Below are positions 53,412-63,441 of a DNA stretch of 64,000 nucleotides, piece after piece. The stretch spans positions 1 to 64,000 of the forward strand of contig QCIZ01000006.1 of assembly GCA_003216375.1 (NCBI GenBank), read 5' to 3'. This DNA comes from Prochlorococcus sp. AG-402-O21. GTDB taxonomy: Bacteria > Cyanobacteriota > Cyanobacteriia > PCC-6307 > Cyanobiaceae. Made by a program: the position numbers and the translations under genes. How positions within the stretch are numbered: position 1 is the stretch's first letter; each line of letters starts with the position of its first letter. The notes below the pieces were generated by a model that saw only the letters and a list, made by a program, of their open reading frames with translations, had not been told where the DNA came from and did no database searches.

Positions 53412-54542
53412 TTATTTGCCAAATAATTTACTAAATAAGCCACTTTTATGATAATGATGTTGAGGTCCGCGTGCAGAGTAATGTCCAGCTAATTCTTCTA
53501 ATAAATTTCTTTCAGAATCTGATAATTTTGTAGGTAATTTAACCTTTACTGAGACTTGATGATTGCCTCTAGCAACAGGATTGCCTAGTTTCGGCACTCC
53601 TTTATTTTCTAAATTCAAAATAGAGTTAGGTTGAGTTCCTACTGGAATTTGTAACTTAGTAGGGCCATCTACAGTATCTATTTCAATAGTATCTCCTAAA
53701 ATTGCCTGAAGGTAACTAATATTGACCTCAGACAAAATTGTCAATCCATCTCTCTTTAAATTAGGATGATTTTTAACTTTTAAGAAAACATATAGATCTC
53801 CAGATGGACCGCCCTTTAATCCAGCATTACCCTCACCTGAAACTCTTAATCTTGTTCCACTATCAACTCCAGCAGGAATATTAATTTTTAATTTTTTTCT
53901 TACTTGTTTAACGCCTTTTCCTCCACAAGCACCACAAGGATCTTTAATCACTTGTCCAGTACCACCACAAGTTGGACATTCAGCGACTTGGGTAAAACTT
54001 CCAAAAGGTGTACGAGTAGCTCTTCTTACCTGACCTGCACCACTACATGTAGGACAAGTAACAGGGCCAGTGCCTTTCTTAGCACCAGTCCCTCTGCAAA
54101 CATCACAAGTTTCTAAATGAGGAACCGTGATCTCTTTTTCTTGACCAAAAATAGCTTTATCAAAATCAATCGTTAAGTCGTAACGTAAATCGTCTCCCTG
54201 TTGAGGTCCACGTCTTTGAGAGCGAGAACCTCCTGGAGAACCAGAACCACCAAAGCCATTAAAAAAAGTATCAAACAAATCTGCAAAACCGCCCATATCT
54301 CCCATATCCGGCATACCAGCAGCCCCACCTACTCCAGCTTCTCCAAATTGGTCGTAACGAGCTCGCTTTTGAGAATCGCTTAAGACTTCATATGCTTTAC
54401 CTATTTCTTTAAACTTATCCTCTGCACCTGCTTCCTTATTCACGTCAGGGTGATATTTCCGAGCTTGCTGTCTATAAGCTCTTTTTAAAGTGTCTGCATC
54501 AGCATCTCTGCTGACACCCAATAGATCGTAAAAATCAGCCAT
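53412..54542 (-). CDS. dnaJ: Chaperone DnaJ
   Basis: 376 aa. J domain with KYHPDVN (HPD at about 33-35), a Gly/Phe-rich linker ([22 protein letters not shown]), four zinc-binding repeats ([32 protein letters not shown]) and the C-terminal substrate domain. Type I DnaJ, working with DnaK and GrpE. grpE lies 44 nt upstream on the same strand. Confidence 0.97.
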   Translation of the reverse strand: MADFYDLLGVSRDADADTLKRAYRQQARKYHPDVNKEAGAEDKFKEIGKAYEVLSDSQKRARYDQFGEAGVGGAAGMPDMGDMGGFADLFDTFFNGFGGSGSPGGSRSQRRGPQQGDDLRYDLTIDFDKAIFGQEKEITVPHLETCDVCRGTGAKKGTGPVTCPTCSGAGQVRRATRTPFGSFTQVAECPTCGGTGQVIKDPCGACGGKGVKQVRKKLKINIPAGVDSGTRLRVSGEGNAGLKGGPSGDLYVFLKVKNHPNLKRDGLTILSEVNISYLQAILGDTIEIDTVDGPTKLQIPVGTQPNSILNLENKGVPKLGNPVARGNHQVSVKVKLPTKLSDSERNLLEELAGHYSARGPQHHYHKSGLFSKLFGK

Positions 54543-54586
54543 TAGTCCATTTAAACAAATTCAATACCTTTTCGATCATCATGTAG

Positions 54587-55365
54587 TTAATTCTCATCTT
54601 TAGTTGAAACGTCTGAAGATTCAGTTTGTCCTGGATTAGCAGCACTCTGATCAGGAATATCTTCATTAGACGTTTTAGGTCCAGGTCCCATAGAAACTTT
54701 GACTAAAGCATGCCTTAAAACACGACCATTCAAGTGATAGCCCCTTTGTAATTCTTCAATCACAATATCCTCAGCCTTTCATCACTGGGCTCTCTCATAA
54801 CAGCTTCATGTAAAGAAGGATCAAAAGCCTGATCAACAACACGCATTGGAGCAACACCAAGTTGCTTAAGAACTTCAACTAATTGCTTATAAAGTCCTTG
54901 GTAACTTCGATGTAATGCTTGAGCTTCTTCACCCTCAGGATTTAATTGCTGTCTTGCTCTTTCAAAATTATCTACAACAGGAAGGATTTCGCTAAGCGTA
55001 GTGCAAGTAAGTTGAATTTTTAAATCATCTTGATCACGCGTCTGACGCTTCCGGAAATTGTCAAAATCAGCAGCTATTCTCATATATTGGCTGTTCAGAG
55101 TTTCATGTTCTTTTTCTAATTGCTGTAATCTTGCTTCAGTATCTGGACCTTTAATATTCGAATCAGAGCTAGTTGAAGGTTGTTCGTTTGCTATGTCTAC
55201 TGAATCATTATTCAATTGAGGTTCTACTTTCTGATTTTCAGAAAGCTCAACTTTATTAAGTGATTCATTACTTGTTTGAGAACTTACAGAATTTTCATTG
55301 GAATCATCTTGTGATGAACCATCCTGAGGTGATTCATGTTCCGAGGAGGAAACGTCTGAATGCAT
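54587..55365 (-). pseudogene. grpE: Nucleotide exchange factor GrpE, interrupted by a -1 frameshift
   Basis: ATG at 55365; a GTG at 55434 would add 23 unlikely residues. The acidic Ser-rich N-terminus, the long coiled coil ([29 protein letters not shown]) and [22 protein letters not shown] are normal. At MREPSDE the frame runs into RLRIL and a stop near 54760. Shifting by one base gives [33 protein letters not shown] and a natural end at 54587. One missing A (GAAAGG for GAAAAGG) explains it. grpE is essential, so an error in the sequence is the likely cause; a real mutation cannot be excluded. Confidence 0.9.
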
Positions 55366-55457
55366 ATAATTTGAACAGCTATTAAACCATGTTGATTGCA
55401 AAGGGTTTTTTGTACAAGCTACGGAAGCCCACACCTATGAAATAGAAAGAAAATCAT

Positions 55458-55943
55458 TTAAGAATCAACTTCAAACGTAAGCGCGACACCATTATTGCAA
55501 TATCGTTTACCAGTTGGCCTTGGACCATCATTAAAAACATGCCCTTGATGCCCACCACAACGCCGGCAGTGATATTCAGTTCTTGGGACAATTAATTTGA
55601 AGTCTGTTTTTGTCTCTATTGCATCTGGTAAATGATCGAAAAAACTTGGCCAGCCTGTTCCACTGTCAAACTTTGTTGTTGAAGAAAATAAAGCAAGACC
55701 GCATCCTGCACAACGAAAAACTCCTTTCCTTTTTTCATCATTGAAAGGACTTGAAAACGGTCTCTCTGTTCCTTCCCTACGTAAAACGTAAAAAGCGTCT
55801 TTGGGTAAACGATTTTCCCATTCTTGATCCGTTAAAGTTTTATAGTTATCCATTGGTTTAGGAGCAGCAAAAGCACTTTTTGGTTTAATAGTAAAACCAA
55901 AAAAAGTATTTAAGAGTCCAATCATAAAAAATCTACGCTTCAA
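55458..55943 (-). CDS. msrB: Peptide-methionine (R)-S-oxide reductase, exported
   Basis: 161 aa. Residues 1-26 form a signal-like segment (MKRRFFMIGLLNTFFGF, cleavage near AFA), so it probably works in the periplasm or thylakoid lumen. Two zinc CxxC pairs (FRCAGCG and YHCRRCGGHQG), DSGTGWPSF, and RYCNNGVALTF with the catalytic Cys. Reduces methionine-R-sulfoxide. Upstream of grpE on the same strand with a 92-nt gap. Confidence 0.92.
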   Translation of the reverse strand: MKRRFFMIGLLNTFFGFTIKPKSAFAAPKPMDNYKTLTDQEWENRLPKDAFYVLRREGTERPFSSPFNDEKRKGVFRCAGCGLALFSSTTKFDSGTGWPSFFDHLPDAIETKTDFKLIVPRTEYHCRRCGGHQGHVFNDGPRPTGKRYCNNGVALTFEVDS

Positions 55944-56015
55944 AGAAATTTCTCAATTCGATAAATCTTAATAAAATTTCCTCCCTAAAAGTTGAAAAAA
56001 ATTAATTCATAAAAA

Positions 56016-57023
56016 ATGATTTCCAATTCTTTAAAAACAAATGAAATAGCTAACTACAGTTTAAGTATTGCTCCAATGATGGATTGCACAGATAGGCATT
56101 TTCGTGTCCTTATGCGCCAAATCACAAAAAAATCGCTTTTATACACAGAAATGATTGTGGCCCAAGCACTTCATTACAGCAAAAACAGGAATAAATTATT
56201 AGATTTTGATGAAATCGAGCATCCGATCTCCATACAACTAGGAGGAGACAATCCGAAACTCTTAGCTGAAGCAGCTCAAATGGCTGAAGATTGGGGATAT
56301 GATGAAATTAATTTAAATATTGGGTGCCCAAGTCCAAAAGTAAAATCTGGCAACTTTGGAGCTTGTCTAATGGGAAAACCAAAGATAGTGGCCAGTTGTA
56401 TAGAAGAAATGAAAAAATCATGCAATATCCCAATAACAGTGAAACACAGACTTGGTATTGATAATCTCGATAGCGATGATTACCTTATGCAATTTGTTGA
56501 TAATTGTTCAATTGCAGGAGCAGAAAGATTTATCATTCATGCAAGAAAAGCTTGGCTAAATGGATTAAATCCAAAAGAAAATCGAACAATTCCACCCCTT
56601 CAATATGAAAGAGTTGAAAAATTAAAAAAAAACAGACCTGATTTAATTATTGAACTTAATGGTGGAATAAATACAATAAATGAATGTATTAAAACTCTAA
56701 AAATATTTGATGGAGCAATGGTAGGAAGAGCTGCGTACTCACATCCCTTTCTTTGGACAAAAATAGATTCGATGATTTATGGACAAAAAGAAGAATATCT
56801 CTCTAGATCAAAAATAATTAAAAAAGTAATTCCTTTTGCTCAAAAACATTTAGACAATGATGGAAGACTTTGGAATATCGCTAAACACATTTTAAATCTG
56901 ATAGAAACCATACCCAATGCAAAAATATTAAGACAAGAACTAAGCGAAAAATGTCAAAATAGCAAATCTGACGTTTCTATTTTAAAAAAAATTGCCCAGC
57001 AACTTGAAGATGCTGGGCATTAA
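56016..57023 (+). CDS. dusA: tRNA-dihydrouridine synthase (DusA type)
   Basis: 335 aa. FMN TIM-barrel: LSIAPMMDCTDRHFR, ISIQLGGDNP, NLNIGCPSPKVKSGNFGACLM (catalytic Cys likely at 104), and VKHRLGIDN. DVSILKK... forms the C-terminal helical tail. Reduces uridine in the tRNA D-loop. Divergent from msrB, and convergent with rbp. Confidence 0.93.
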   Translation: MISNSLKTNEIANYSLSIAPMMDCTDRHFRVLMRQITKKSLLYTEMIVAQALHYSKNRNKLLDFDEIEHPISIQLGGDNPKLLAEAAQMAEDWGYDEINLNIGCPSPKVKSGNFGACLMGKPKIVASCIEEMKKSCNIPITVKHRLGIDNLDSDDYLMQFVDNCSIAGAERFIIHARKAWLNGLNPKENRTIPPLQYERVEKLKKNRPDLIIELNGGINTINECIKTLKIFDGAMVGRAAYSHPFLWTKIDSMIYGQKEEYLSRSKIIKKVIPFAQKHLDNDGRLWNIAKHILNLIETIPNAKILRQELSEKCQNSKSDVSILKKIAQQLEDAGH

Positions 57024-57050
57024 GAACAAGCAGAACAAACAACAAAATCT

Positions 57051-57563
57051 TTAAGATTCTGCACCACCATATTCTGAAGTAGTGTCATTTCCCCCTTCAG
57101 GAGCAGCGCCTCTTCTTCTTCTGCTACGACCTTGATCAAAGCCATTAGCATCTTGTGAAGCGTTGCCATGACTACGATCTTCCCAACCAGTAGCTCCAGA
57201 AGGTCTGTCTTGAGCTGATTGGTCGCCGCCTTGGCCGCCACCGCCATAACCGCCACCGCCGTAGCCGCCGCCTTGGCCGCCACCGCCATAGCCGCCACCG
57301 CCGCCTCTTCTGGGAGCACTGCCTCGTGGTTCGGCTTTATTAATTCTTAAAGGACGACCCATAAGCTCAGCGCCTTGAAGAGATTCAATTGCTGAAGCTT
57401 CAACTGCTTCATCAGCCATCTCAACAAAAGCAAAACCTCTTTTGCGTCCTGTATCTCGTTCTAAAGGTAAAGAACAATTTGCTACCTCCCCAAAAGGAGA
57501 AAACAATTCCATGACATCTTCCTGCTCAGCGCGGAAGGGTAAGTTGCCTACAAAAATACTCAC
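57051..57563 (-). CDS. RNA-binding protein with RRM and Gly-rich tail
   Basis: 170 aa. One RRM (residues 1-80): RNP2 IFVGNL (3-8) and RNP1 KRGFAFVEM (41-49). Then a Gly/Tyr-rich segment (about 88-113, GGYGGGGQGG repeats) and a charged tail with Arg-rich RSRRRRGAAP. Rbp proteins of cyanobacteria bind RNA and are often cold-induced. The Gly-rich part is far more G+C rich than its surroundings because of GGN codons. The opposite strand has a matching Ala-rich open frame, which is a shadow. Confidence 0.93.
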   Translation of the reverse strand: MSIFVGNLPFRAEQEDVMELFSPFGEVANCSLPLERDTGRKRGFAFVEMADEAVEASAIESLQGAELMGRPLRINKAEPRGSAPRRGGGGGYGGGGQGGGYGGGGYGGGGQGGDQSAQDRPSGATGWEDRSHGNASQDANGFDQGRSRRRRGAAPEGGNDTTSEYGGAES

Positions 57564-57690
57564 TTGAAAATTGGACTGAAAATAAAATGTAACTAATTAG
57601 GCTATGAATAGCCAAGATTAATAACTCAAAAATGAGTTATCTTTATTAGTTTAATACCGAACGCCCTAAAATTGATTTACAACAATTTTT

Positions 57691-59082
57691 TTACTTAAAT
57701 AATTTTTCACGCCAAAGAACAAGTTGCTCCTGAACTCTCTCGAATCCAGTTCCACCAACACTCAAACGAGACGCAACAACACTTGAAGGTAAAAGCTTTT
57801 CATAAATATCTTTTTCAAAAAATTTATGAAATGTTTTCCATGTTTCCAAAGGAATATCTTTTAATAAAACGCCCTCCTCCAAAGAAGTCTTAACGATTCG
57901 ACCAACTAATTGATAGGCCTCTCTGAAGGGTACGTTCTTCGCCACTAAATAATCGGCAACGTCAGTGGCATTTGAAAAGTCCGAGGAAACCGCTTGATTG
58001 AGTCTTTCTTTTCTAAAAATCAAACCTTCTTCGAACAATATTGATATGGCAACCAAGGAATTCTTAACCGTTTTCACGCTATCAAAGATAGCTTCTTTAT
58101 CTTCTTGAAAGTCTTTATTGTAAGCCAAAGGTAATCCTTTGATCATGGTAAGCATTGCTTGTAAATGCCCAAAGACTCTCCCTGACTTACCTCTAACTAA
58201 TTCCGGAACATCAGGATTCTTTTTTTGAGGCATAAGACTACTTCCAGTAGCACATCTATCTGTTAATTGAACAAATGCAAATTCTTCAGATGCCCATAAA
58301 ATAACTTCCTCAGATAATCTACTTAAATGAGCCATAATCAAAGCTGAGGCTCCTAAAAATTCCACGACAAAATCTCTATCACTGACAGCATCTAAACTAT
58401 TAGAGTAAATCTCTTGAAATTGTAATTCTGAAGAAGTTATTTTTCTATTAATAGATATAGACGTACCAGCCAAAGCTGCTGCTCCGAGAGGAGAAATATT
58501 AACTCGTTTTCTTACATCTTTTAATCGATTTCTATCTCTTTGTGCCATCTCAACGTATGCCAATAGGTGATGCGCTAAAGATAAAGGTTGCGCTCTTTGT
58601 AAATGCGTATAACCAGGAATAAGCGTATGAAGATTTTGCTCTGCTAATAAAAAAAGAGCTTTCTGAAGACGCTCCAAATCAATATCAATTTCATCCATAC
58701 GCTTTCTAAGCCATAATCTAAGATCTGTACCAACTTGATCATTACGACTACGGCCAGTATGAAGTTTTTTCCCTACCGGACCTATCAAATCTATTAATTT
58801 TTTTTCTACTGCAAAATGCACATCTTCATCTGAAATGACTGGTTGAAATAAACCATTAGAGGCCTCTTTCCTGATTTGTTCCAGACCATTTTCCAACTCA
58901 ATAGCCTCTTCCCTAGTAATAATCCCTTGAATTCCAAGCATGCGTGCATGAGCAATTGATCCATCCAAATCTTCTTCTAATAAACAAATATCAAACACAA
59001 TTGAAGCATTAAATTTTTCTATAAACGGATTGAGTCCTTTATCAAATCTATCGCTCCAAGTTTTGCTCAATGCATTTTCCAA
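57691..59082 (-). CDS. argH: Argininosuccinate lyase
   Basis: 463 aa. The fumarase-family signature [12 protein letters not shown], the N-terminal W(S)DRFDKGLN, and [17 protein letters not shown] are clear. Splits argininosuccinate to arginine and fumarate. Full length. It follows the PP2C gene on the same strand (54-nt gap). Confidence 0.97.
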   Translation of the reverse strand: MENALSKTWSDRFDKGLNPFIEKFNASIVFDICLLEEDLDGSIAHARMLGIQGIITREEAIELENGLEQIRKEASNGLFQPVISDEDVHFAVEKKLIDLIGPVGKKLHTGRSRNDQVGTDLRLWLRKRMDEIDIDLERLQKALFLLAEQNLHTLIPGYTHLQRAQPLSLAHHLLAYVEMAQRDRNRLKDVRKRVNISPLGAAALAGTSISINRKITSSELQFQEIYSNSLDAVSDRDFVVEFLGASALIMAHLSRLSEEVILWASEEFAFVQLTDRCATGSSLMPQKKNPDVPELVRGKSGRVFGHLQAMLTMIKGLPLAYNKDFQEDKEAIFDSVKTVKNSLVAISILFEEGLIFRKERLNQAVSSDFSNATDVADYLVAKNVPFREAYQLVGRIVKTSLEEGVLLKDIPLETWKTFHKFFEKDIYEKLLPSSVVASRLSVGGTGFERVQEQLVLWREKLFK

Positions 59083-59136
59083 ATTACTAATACAAATAAA
59101 GCAAGAGACTTAGCAATTGTCAGGAGGTTTACTAAG

Positions 59137-60534
59137 TTAATTAAGGAACGGTTGATCTTCATTGACTTTTAAAACAACCATTGATGCATCATCTTCAAGG
59201 TGATGATCACTGACGCCAACAAAACCATCTAATCTCTCAAAAAGTTTATTTAATATTTGTTTAGCTCCTAATCCTTCCCTCGCAAATTTATCTAAAAAAG
59301 TTATCAAACGAGTTTCATCAAAACGTTCACCTGATATACCAGGTGCCTCTGTCACTCCATCGGTGTAGTAAAGAAGAACATCACCAGGCTGAAGCACAAT
59401 CTCTCCACATCCATATTCAGCCTCAGGTTGAAGTCCTATCAATAAACCAGGAGCATCTAATCTATTAATTGATTTTGACTTAGCGCTCCATAGCAAAGGA
59501 GGATTATGTGCTGCATTAGAAAAACGTAATTTTCTTGATTCCGCGTCATAATCAGAATAAAATAAAGTTACAAACCGATGTGATTGAGTCAAATCTTCAA
59601 GAGCTAATTGATTTAAGTCATGCAAAATAGAATCAGGAGGTAATCCTGTTAAAACTTCTGCTCGAAGCATTCCTCGCAACATAGTCATTAACAATCCTGC
59701 AGGAACGCCTTTACCCATAACATCACCAATCACAAAAGCCCAACGTCCACTTGATTTTGCAGTTGCAGTCAAGTCTGAACGAGTAGGCATAAAATCGAAA
59801 TAATCACCACCAACTTGAAAAGCAGGCCTACAACAAGCAGCTAATTCAACTCCATCAATTATTGGACATTGATCAGGTAATAATTGTGATTGAATTTCAG
59901 CGCCAATGCTTATTTGTCTATCAACTTTTTCATGATTCCTAATGACCTGGAATATGACATCATTTTCTATCGCGACTCCAGTCAAATCAGCAACTATTTG
60001 AATATATTTTCGACGAATATTACTATCAAAAACAATCTCTTTTTTATCAAATGCATACAATCTTCCTCTCTGTCTTCCTCGAGCAACTATTGATATAGCA
60101 ATTAAATTAGAAGAGTCGAAATGTCTTTGAACCAAGCCATCCAACATTGCAATATTTTTTTCCTGCATCCCAAAACCTACTTTCTTTCCTTCTTTTAAAA
60201 GAAATAATTTTCTGAACAATTCCTTCTCTTCATCACTGGGAACCATTTGTAATTGATCGCACCAAAGACTCCCGTTATCTTGAAAAGGAATTAACAATGC
60301 TCCTTTAACACCAACTAATTGAGTCAAAAGAAGTGGAATAAGTTCAAGAAAGCGCTGTAAATTAGTAAAACTACGCAAAGCAAAGCTTAATGAAAGCAAT
60401 AAATCTTGGTTAAAAATCTGCTCTTGAGAAAGACTATTAATCAAGTCTTTTAAAGACTTGGACGCAGCACTTGATAAGGAATTAGTTGAATTTAAATATT
60501 GTTGTTCTGATATCGGAGAATTTTCTTTCACCAT
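59137..60534 (-). CDS. SpoIIE/RsbU-type PP2C protein phosphatase
   Basis: 465 aa. Residues 20-200 look like a GAF-type sensor (LLTQLVGVKGALLIPFQD, ISIVARGRQRGRLYAFDK). The phosphatase domain starts at SIGAEIQSQLLPDQCP: metal-binding Asp occur in GGDYFDF, IGDVMGKGVPAGLLMTMLRG and YYTDGVTEA, and HLEDDASMVVLKV near the end. It probably dephosphorylates an anti-sigma-antagonist-like partner; the partner is not in the window. Between ftsY and argH. Confidence 0.92.
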   Translation of the reverse strand: MVKENSPISEQQYLNSTNSLSSAASKSLKDLINSLSQEQIFNQDLLLSLSFALRSFTNLQRFLELIPLLLTQLVGVKGALLIPFQDNGSLWCDQLQMVPSDEEKELFRKLFLLKEGKKVGFGMQEKNIAMLDGLVQRHFDSSNLIAISIVARGRQRGRLYAFDKKEIVFDSNIRRKYIQIVADLTGVAIENDVIFQVIRNHEKVDRQISIGAEIQSQLLPDQCPIIDGVELAACCRPAFQVGGDYFDFMPTRSDLTATAKSSGRWAFVIGDVMGKGVPAGLLMTMLRGMLRAEVLTGLPPDSILHDLNQLALEDLTQSHRFVTLFYSDYDAESRKLRFSNAAHNPPLLWSAKSKSINRLDAPGLLIGLQPEAEYGCGEIVLQPGDVLLYYTDGVTEAPGISGERFDETRLITFLDKFAREGLGAKQILNKLFERLDGFVGVSDHHLEDDASMVVLKVNEDQPFLN

Positions 60535-60589
60535 TCTCCAGCAATAAAGAAATTAAAATTTAGCAACATATACCAAAAATTTATAAAAC

Positions 60590-61888
60590 TCATCGAGTAG
60601 TTAAAAGTGCCTCAATAAATTCAAAGCTGTTAAATGGCCGTAAATCCCTAATTTTCTCCCCAGCCCCTATAAATCTAACAGGTAGTTTGGCTTCTGATGC
60701 AACAGCCATTGCAACCCCTCCTCTAGAAGATCCATCGAGTTTTGTAAGTATTACTCCTGTTAATTCTGCTGACTCAGCAAACGCTAAAGCCTGTTTAAGT
60801 CCATTTTGACCTTGACTAGAATCAAGTACCAGTAAAGATTCAACGTTTGATGTAGGAGCAAGTTTGGTAATAATTTTTCTGATTTTCTTTAATTCTTCCA
60901 TTAAATTATTTTTCGTTTGTAATCTTCCTGCAGTATCTACCAATAATAAGTCAATATTTTTTGATTTACTTGCACCAATCGCATCAAATACTATGGATGC
61001 CGGATCAGCATTTTTCGATTCATTTGCAATAACTTCCACCCCTGTTCTATCGCCCCATACCTTTACTTGTTGAACCGCTGCAGCTCTAAAAGTATCTGCA
61101 GCAGCAATCATTGCAGAAAAACCACTTCTTTTTGCAACACTTGCCAATTTACCAAGAGTTGTTGTTTTACCAACTCCATTAACACCTACTAACATCCAAA
61201 TATTTAAAGAACCTTTTTTTGGAGAAAGCAAATCAACACCGCTATCTTTTATTGGCTTTTCAAGAACGTTAACTAATTGTTCTTTTAAAAAACGCAAACC
61301 TTCAGAAGCTTCGACCACTTCCTCGTTTAACTTTGATCTTAACGAATTTAAAATTTGATCAGTAGCAGAAACCCCCGCATCTGATCTAAGTAAAAGAGTT
61401 TCTAAATCATCAAGAACTTCAGGTGTAAGAGGATCATCGCCTAATTTATCTAATAAATCCGTAACAAACCCTTTACGAGTTTTTTCTAATCCTTGTTTTA
61501 ACCTACTGAGCCAATCAATTTCATCTAATGAAAATTGATCAATTTTTTTTCCTTGTGCAGCTAAAACTTCAGCTGACCATGTAAAAGTATCGTCAAAATC
61601 ACCAAGCTTAGGCTCATCTTCTTCTTTTGAATCTTTACCAACTTGAGATTTATTTTGAACTGAAAGATTTAATTTAATATCATCTTTTATATTTTTTTTA
61701 CTATCAATTAAATCTTTTTCATTGATTTCTTTTTGACGTAATTCTTTCTCCTCTCGTTGCTTTTGTTTAAGTTGCAAATAAGCTTGTTTTGCCCAATCTA
61801 AAGAATTATCATCATCTGCAGATGAAGAATTACCTGTTTGATTACTATTGGTAGGAATTTTTTCATCCTGAGAAAAATCGTCTTTCAT
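60590..61888 (-). CDS. ftsY: Signal recognition particle receptor FtsY
   Basis: 432 aa. A long charged N-terminal A domain (about 1-125, rich in Lys/Glu/Asp) and the NG domain: GVNGVGKTTTLGKLA (P-loop), DTFRAAAVQQ, DTAGRLQTKNNLM, and TKLDGSSRGG. Targets membrane proteins co-translationally. Its start overlaps the nusB stop by 4 nt. Confidence 0.97.
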   Translation of the reverse strand: MKDDFSQDEKIPTNSNQTGNSSSADDDNSLDWAKQAYLQLKQKQREEKELRQKEINEKDLIDSKKNIKDDIKLNLSVQNKSQVGKDSKEEDEPKLGDFDDTFTWSAEVLAAQGKKIDQFSLDEIDWLSRLKQGLEKTRKGFVTDLLDKLGDDPLTPEVLDDLETLLLRSDAGVSATDQILNSLRSKLNEEVVEASEGLRFLKEQLVNVLEKPIKDSGVDLLSPKKGSLNIWMLVGVNGVGKTTTLGKLASVAKRSGFSAMIAAADTFRAAAVQQVKVWGDRTGVEVIANESKNADPASIVFDAIGASKSKNIDLLLVDTAGRLQTKNNLMEELKKIRKIITKLAPTSNVESLLVLDSSQGQNGLKQALAFAESAELTGVILTKLDGSSRGGVAMAVASEAKLPVRFIGAGEKIRDLRPFNSFEFIEALLTTR

Positions 61889-62511
61889 TTCAGATTAAGT
61901 ATTAAGTTAGCACTTTGAAGATTCCTTAAAACCCCATTAATCATTCTGCGTCCTTGTTCATCGCTATACCTATTAGCCAAATTTACAGCTTCATTACATG
62001 TAACAGCAGTAGGAGTATTAAAATCGTTCAAATCTACAAATGCCAATCTCAAAATATCTCTATCAATTCTAGGTAATCTTTTTAAACGCCAGCCTTCCAT
62101 AACAGTATCAAGACTCTTATCAATCTCATCTTGCTTTTCAATGACTTTATGAACACGCTTAAGAGCTAGCTCACGTATTTCCTTTTGATCCACTAAAGCT
62201 ATTAATCTTGGTAATTCGAGGCTCTCAGATAAGGAATTAAGTATATTCTCTGAGTCAATTAAACAAGTTTTTAAATGGTTACGAGATTTTTTTAGAGACC
62301 CAGCATCTTCTTGCAATTCACTATCCAATAATTCCTGATTAGCTTTTTCTAATTTTGATGCACATGAATCTAATTGTTCTCGCCAATGTTGCGTTAAAGA
62401 TTCAATCGCTTTACTAAGTAAACTTTCAATAGTGACTTTATTAATATCTTTTTTTTTAATTTGTCCTAAAAGTAAAAGAGCTAGTTCTCTAGAAATTGAT
62501 TTTAATTGCAT
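61885..62511 (-). CDS. nusB: Transcription antitermination factor NusB
   Basis: 208 aa, longer than the 130-150 aa usual in bacteria because of an extended middle (about 35-110, rich in Lys/Glu/Leu). The core motifs are kept: SRELALLLLGQI at the N-terminus, and DRDILRLAFVDLNDF with NEAVNLANRYSDEQGRRMINGVL at the C-terminus. Part of rRNA antitermination. Coupled to ftsY. Confidence 0.93.
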   Translation of the reverse strand: MQLKSISRELALLLLGQIKKKDINKVTIESLLSKAIESLTQHWREQLDSCASKLEKANQELLDSELQEDAGSLKKSRNHLKTCLIDSENILNSLSESLELPRLIALVDQKEIRELALKRVHKVIEKQDEIDKSLDTVMEGWRLKRLPRIDRDILRLAFVDLNDFNTPTAVTCNEAVNLANRYSDEQGRRMINGVLRNLQSANLILNLK

Positions 62512-62531
62512 AACTATTAAGTCAAAATGCT

Positions 62532-63311
62532 TTACGAAGATGAAGCTCTTAGCTGAGAAAATAAACTAGAAAAAGAAGTATTTGTAGAATTATTTCTATC
62601 ATCAGGATTTACAATTCCAGCAGAAATAATTGTTCTAAATGCATCTTCTACAGATATATCTAAATCCTTAACAGAGCCTTCTGGGACAAGGGTGTACCAA
62701 CCAGTTGTGGGATTAGGTGCTGTAGGTATAAAAACACTCAATAAAGGTTGATCTGGTTCAGTTTGAAGAGATGGTCCAACAATGCCAGTCACAAAACCAA
62801 CGCTGAATAAGCCTTCACGAGGATATTCAACTAACACAACTCTACGAAATCTTGTTGAATTATCTCTAAGAAAAGTTTCTAAAAGTTGTTTAAGGGTTTT
62901 ATAAACAGATCCCGCAAGAGGTATGCGAGAAAGCGTTCCTTCCCCAAACTCAAGCAGCCATCTCCCTACAAAATTTCTGGCCATAAGGCCTATTAACAAA
63001 ATACCTAAGAGAGGGACTGTTAAACCCAACGCAAGATTAATCAGGTCTTGTAATAAAGGATTAAGAGTAATAAAAGGATTTAATTGTTTTGGAATAGAGG
63101 TTAATATTGCCAGAACAAAACGGCTGACGATTGTAGACAGCCAAATAGTGGTAGCTAAAGGAATAACCACCAACAGACCTGCTATAAGGTCATTTTTAAG
63201 ATCCTGCTGAAGCCTTGAGCCAAGAGTCAGATCTTCTTTAGGAGAGGACTGCACCAAATAAAGAGAGTCCGAAAAATGTATATATATACAATCTAACCAA
63301 ATTAAGTGCAT
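62532..63311 (-). CDS. DUF502 membrane protein
   Basis: 259 aa from ATG 63311; an internal GTG at 63254 is also plausible, since DUF502 proteins normally begin shortly before the SRLQQDLKNDLIAGLL segment. Two membrane helices (about 42-66 and 88-110), GRWLLEFGEGTLSRIPLAGSVYKTLKQLLETF, then VVLVEYPREGLFSVGFVTG and VFIPTAPNPTTGW, the family signature. Role unknown. First of a run DUF502-nusB-ftsY. Divergent from queG. Confidence 0.88.
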   Translation of the reverse strand: MHLIWLDCIYIHFSDSLYLVQSSPKEDLTLGSRLQQDLKNDLIAGLLVVIPLATTIWLSTIVSRFVLAILTSIPKQLNPFITLNPLLQDLINLALGLTVPLLGILLIGLMARNFVGRWLLEFGEGTLSRIPLAGSVYKTLKQLLETFLRDNSTRFRRVVLVEYPREGLFSVGFVTGIVGPSLQTEPDQPLLSVFIPTAPNPTTGWYTLVPEGSVKDLDISVEDAFRTIISAGIVNPDDRNNSTNTSFSSLFSQLRASSS

Positions 63312-63441
63312 TAATTAAATAATTTAAGCTATTAATAGAAATAAAACATTAAAAGAAAGCGTTTGAAGGCCCAAATAAAGTGGCAAATGACTGAAAAACC
63401 TTTTTAGTAAAGGTAAAAAAATTATTCATGAAGCGCTAACT

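Noticed and set aside
54760-54790. Programmed frameshift in grpE
   Set aside because: No slippery heptamer and no downstream structure are evident; loss of one A from a run is simpler.
57020-57319. Ala/Val-rich ORF in the rbp gene
   Set aside because: It is another frame of the GGN-rich glycine repeats on the same strand and has no independent support.
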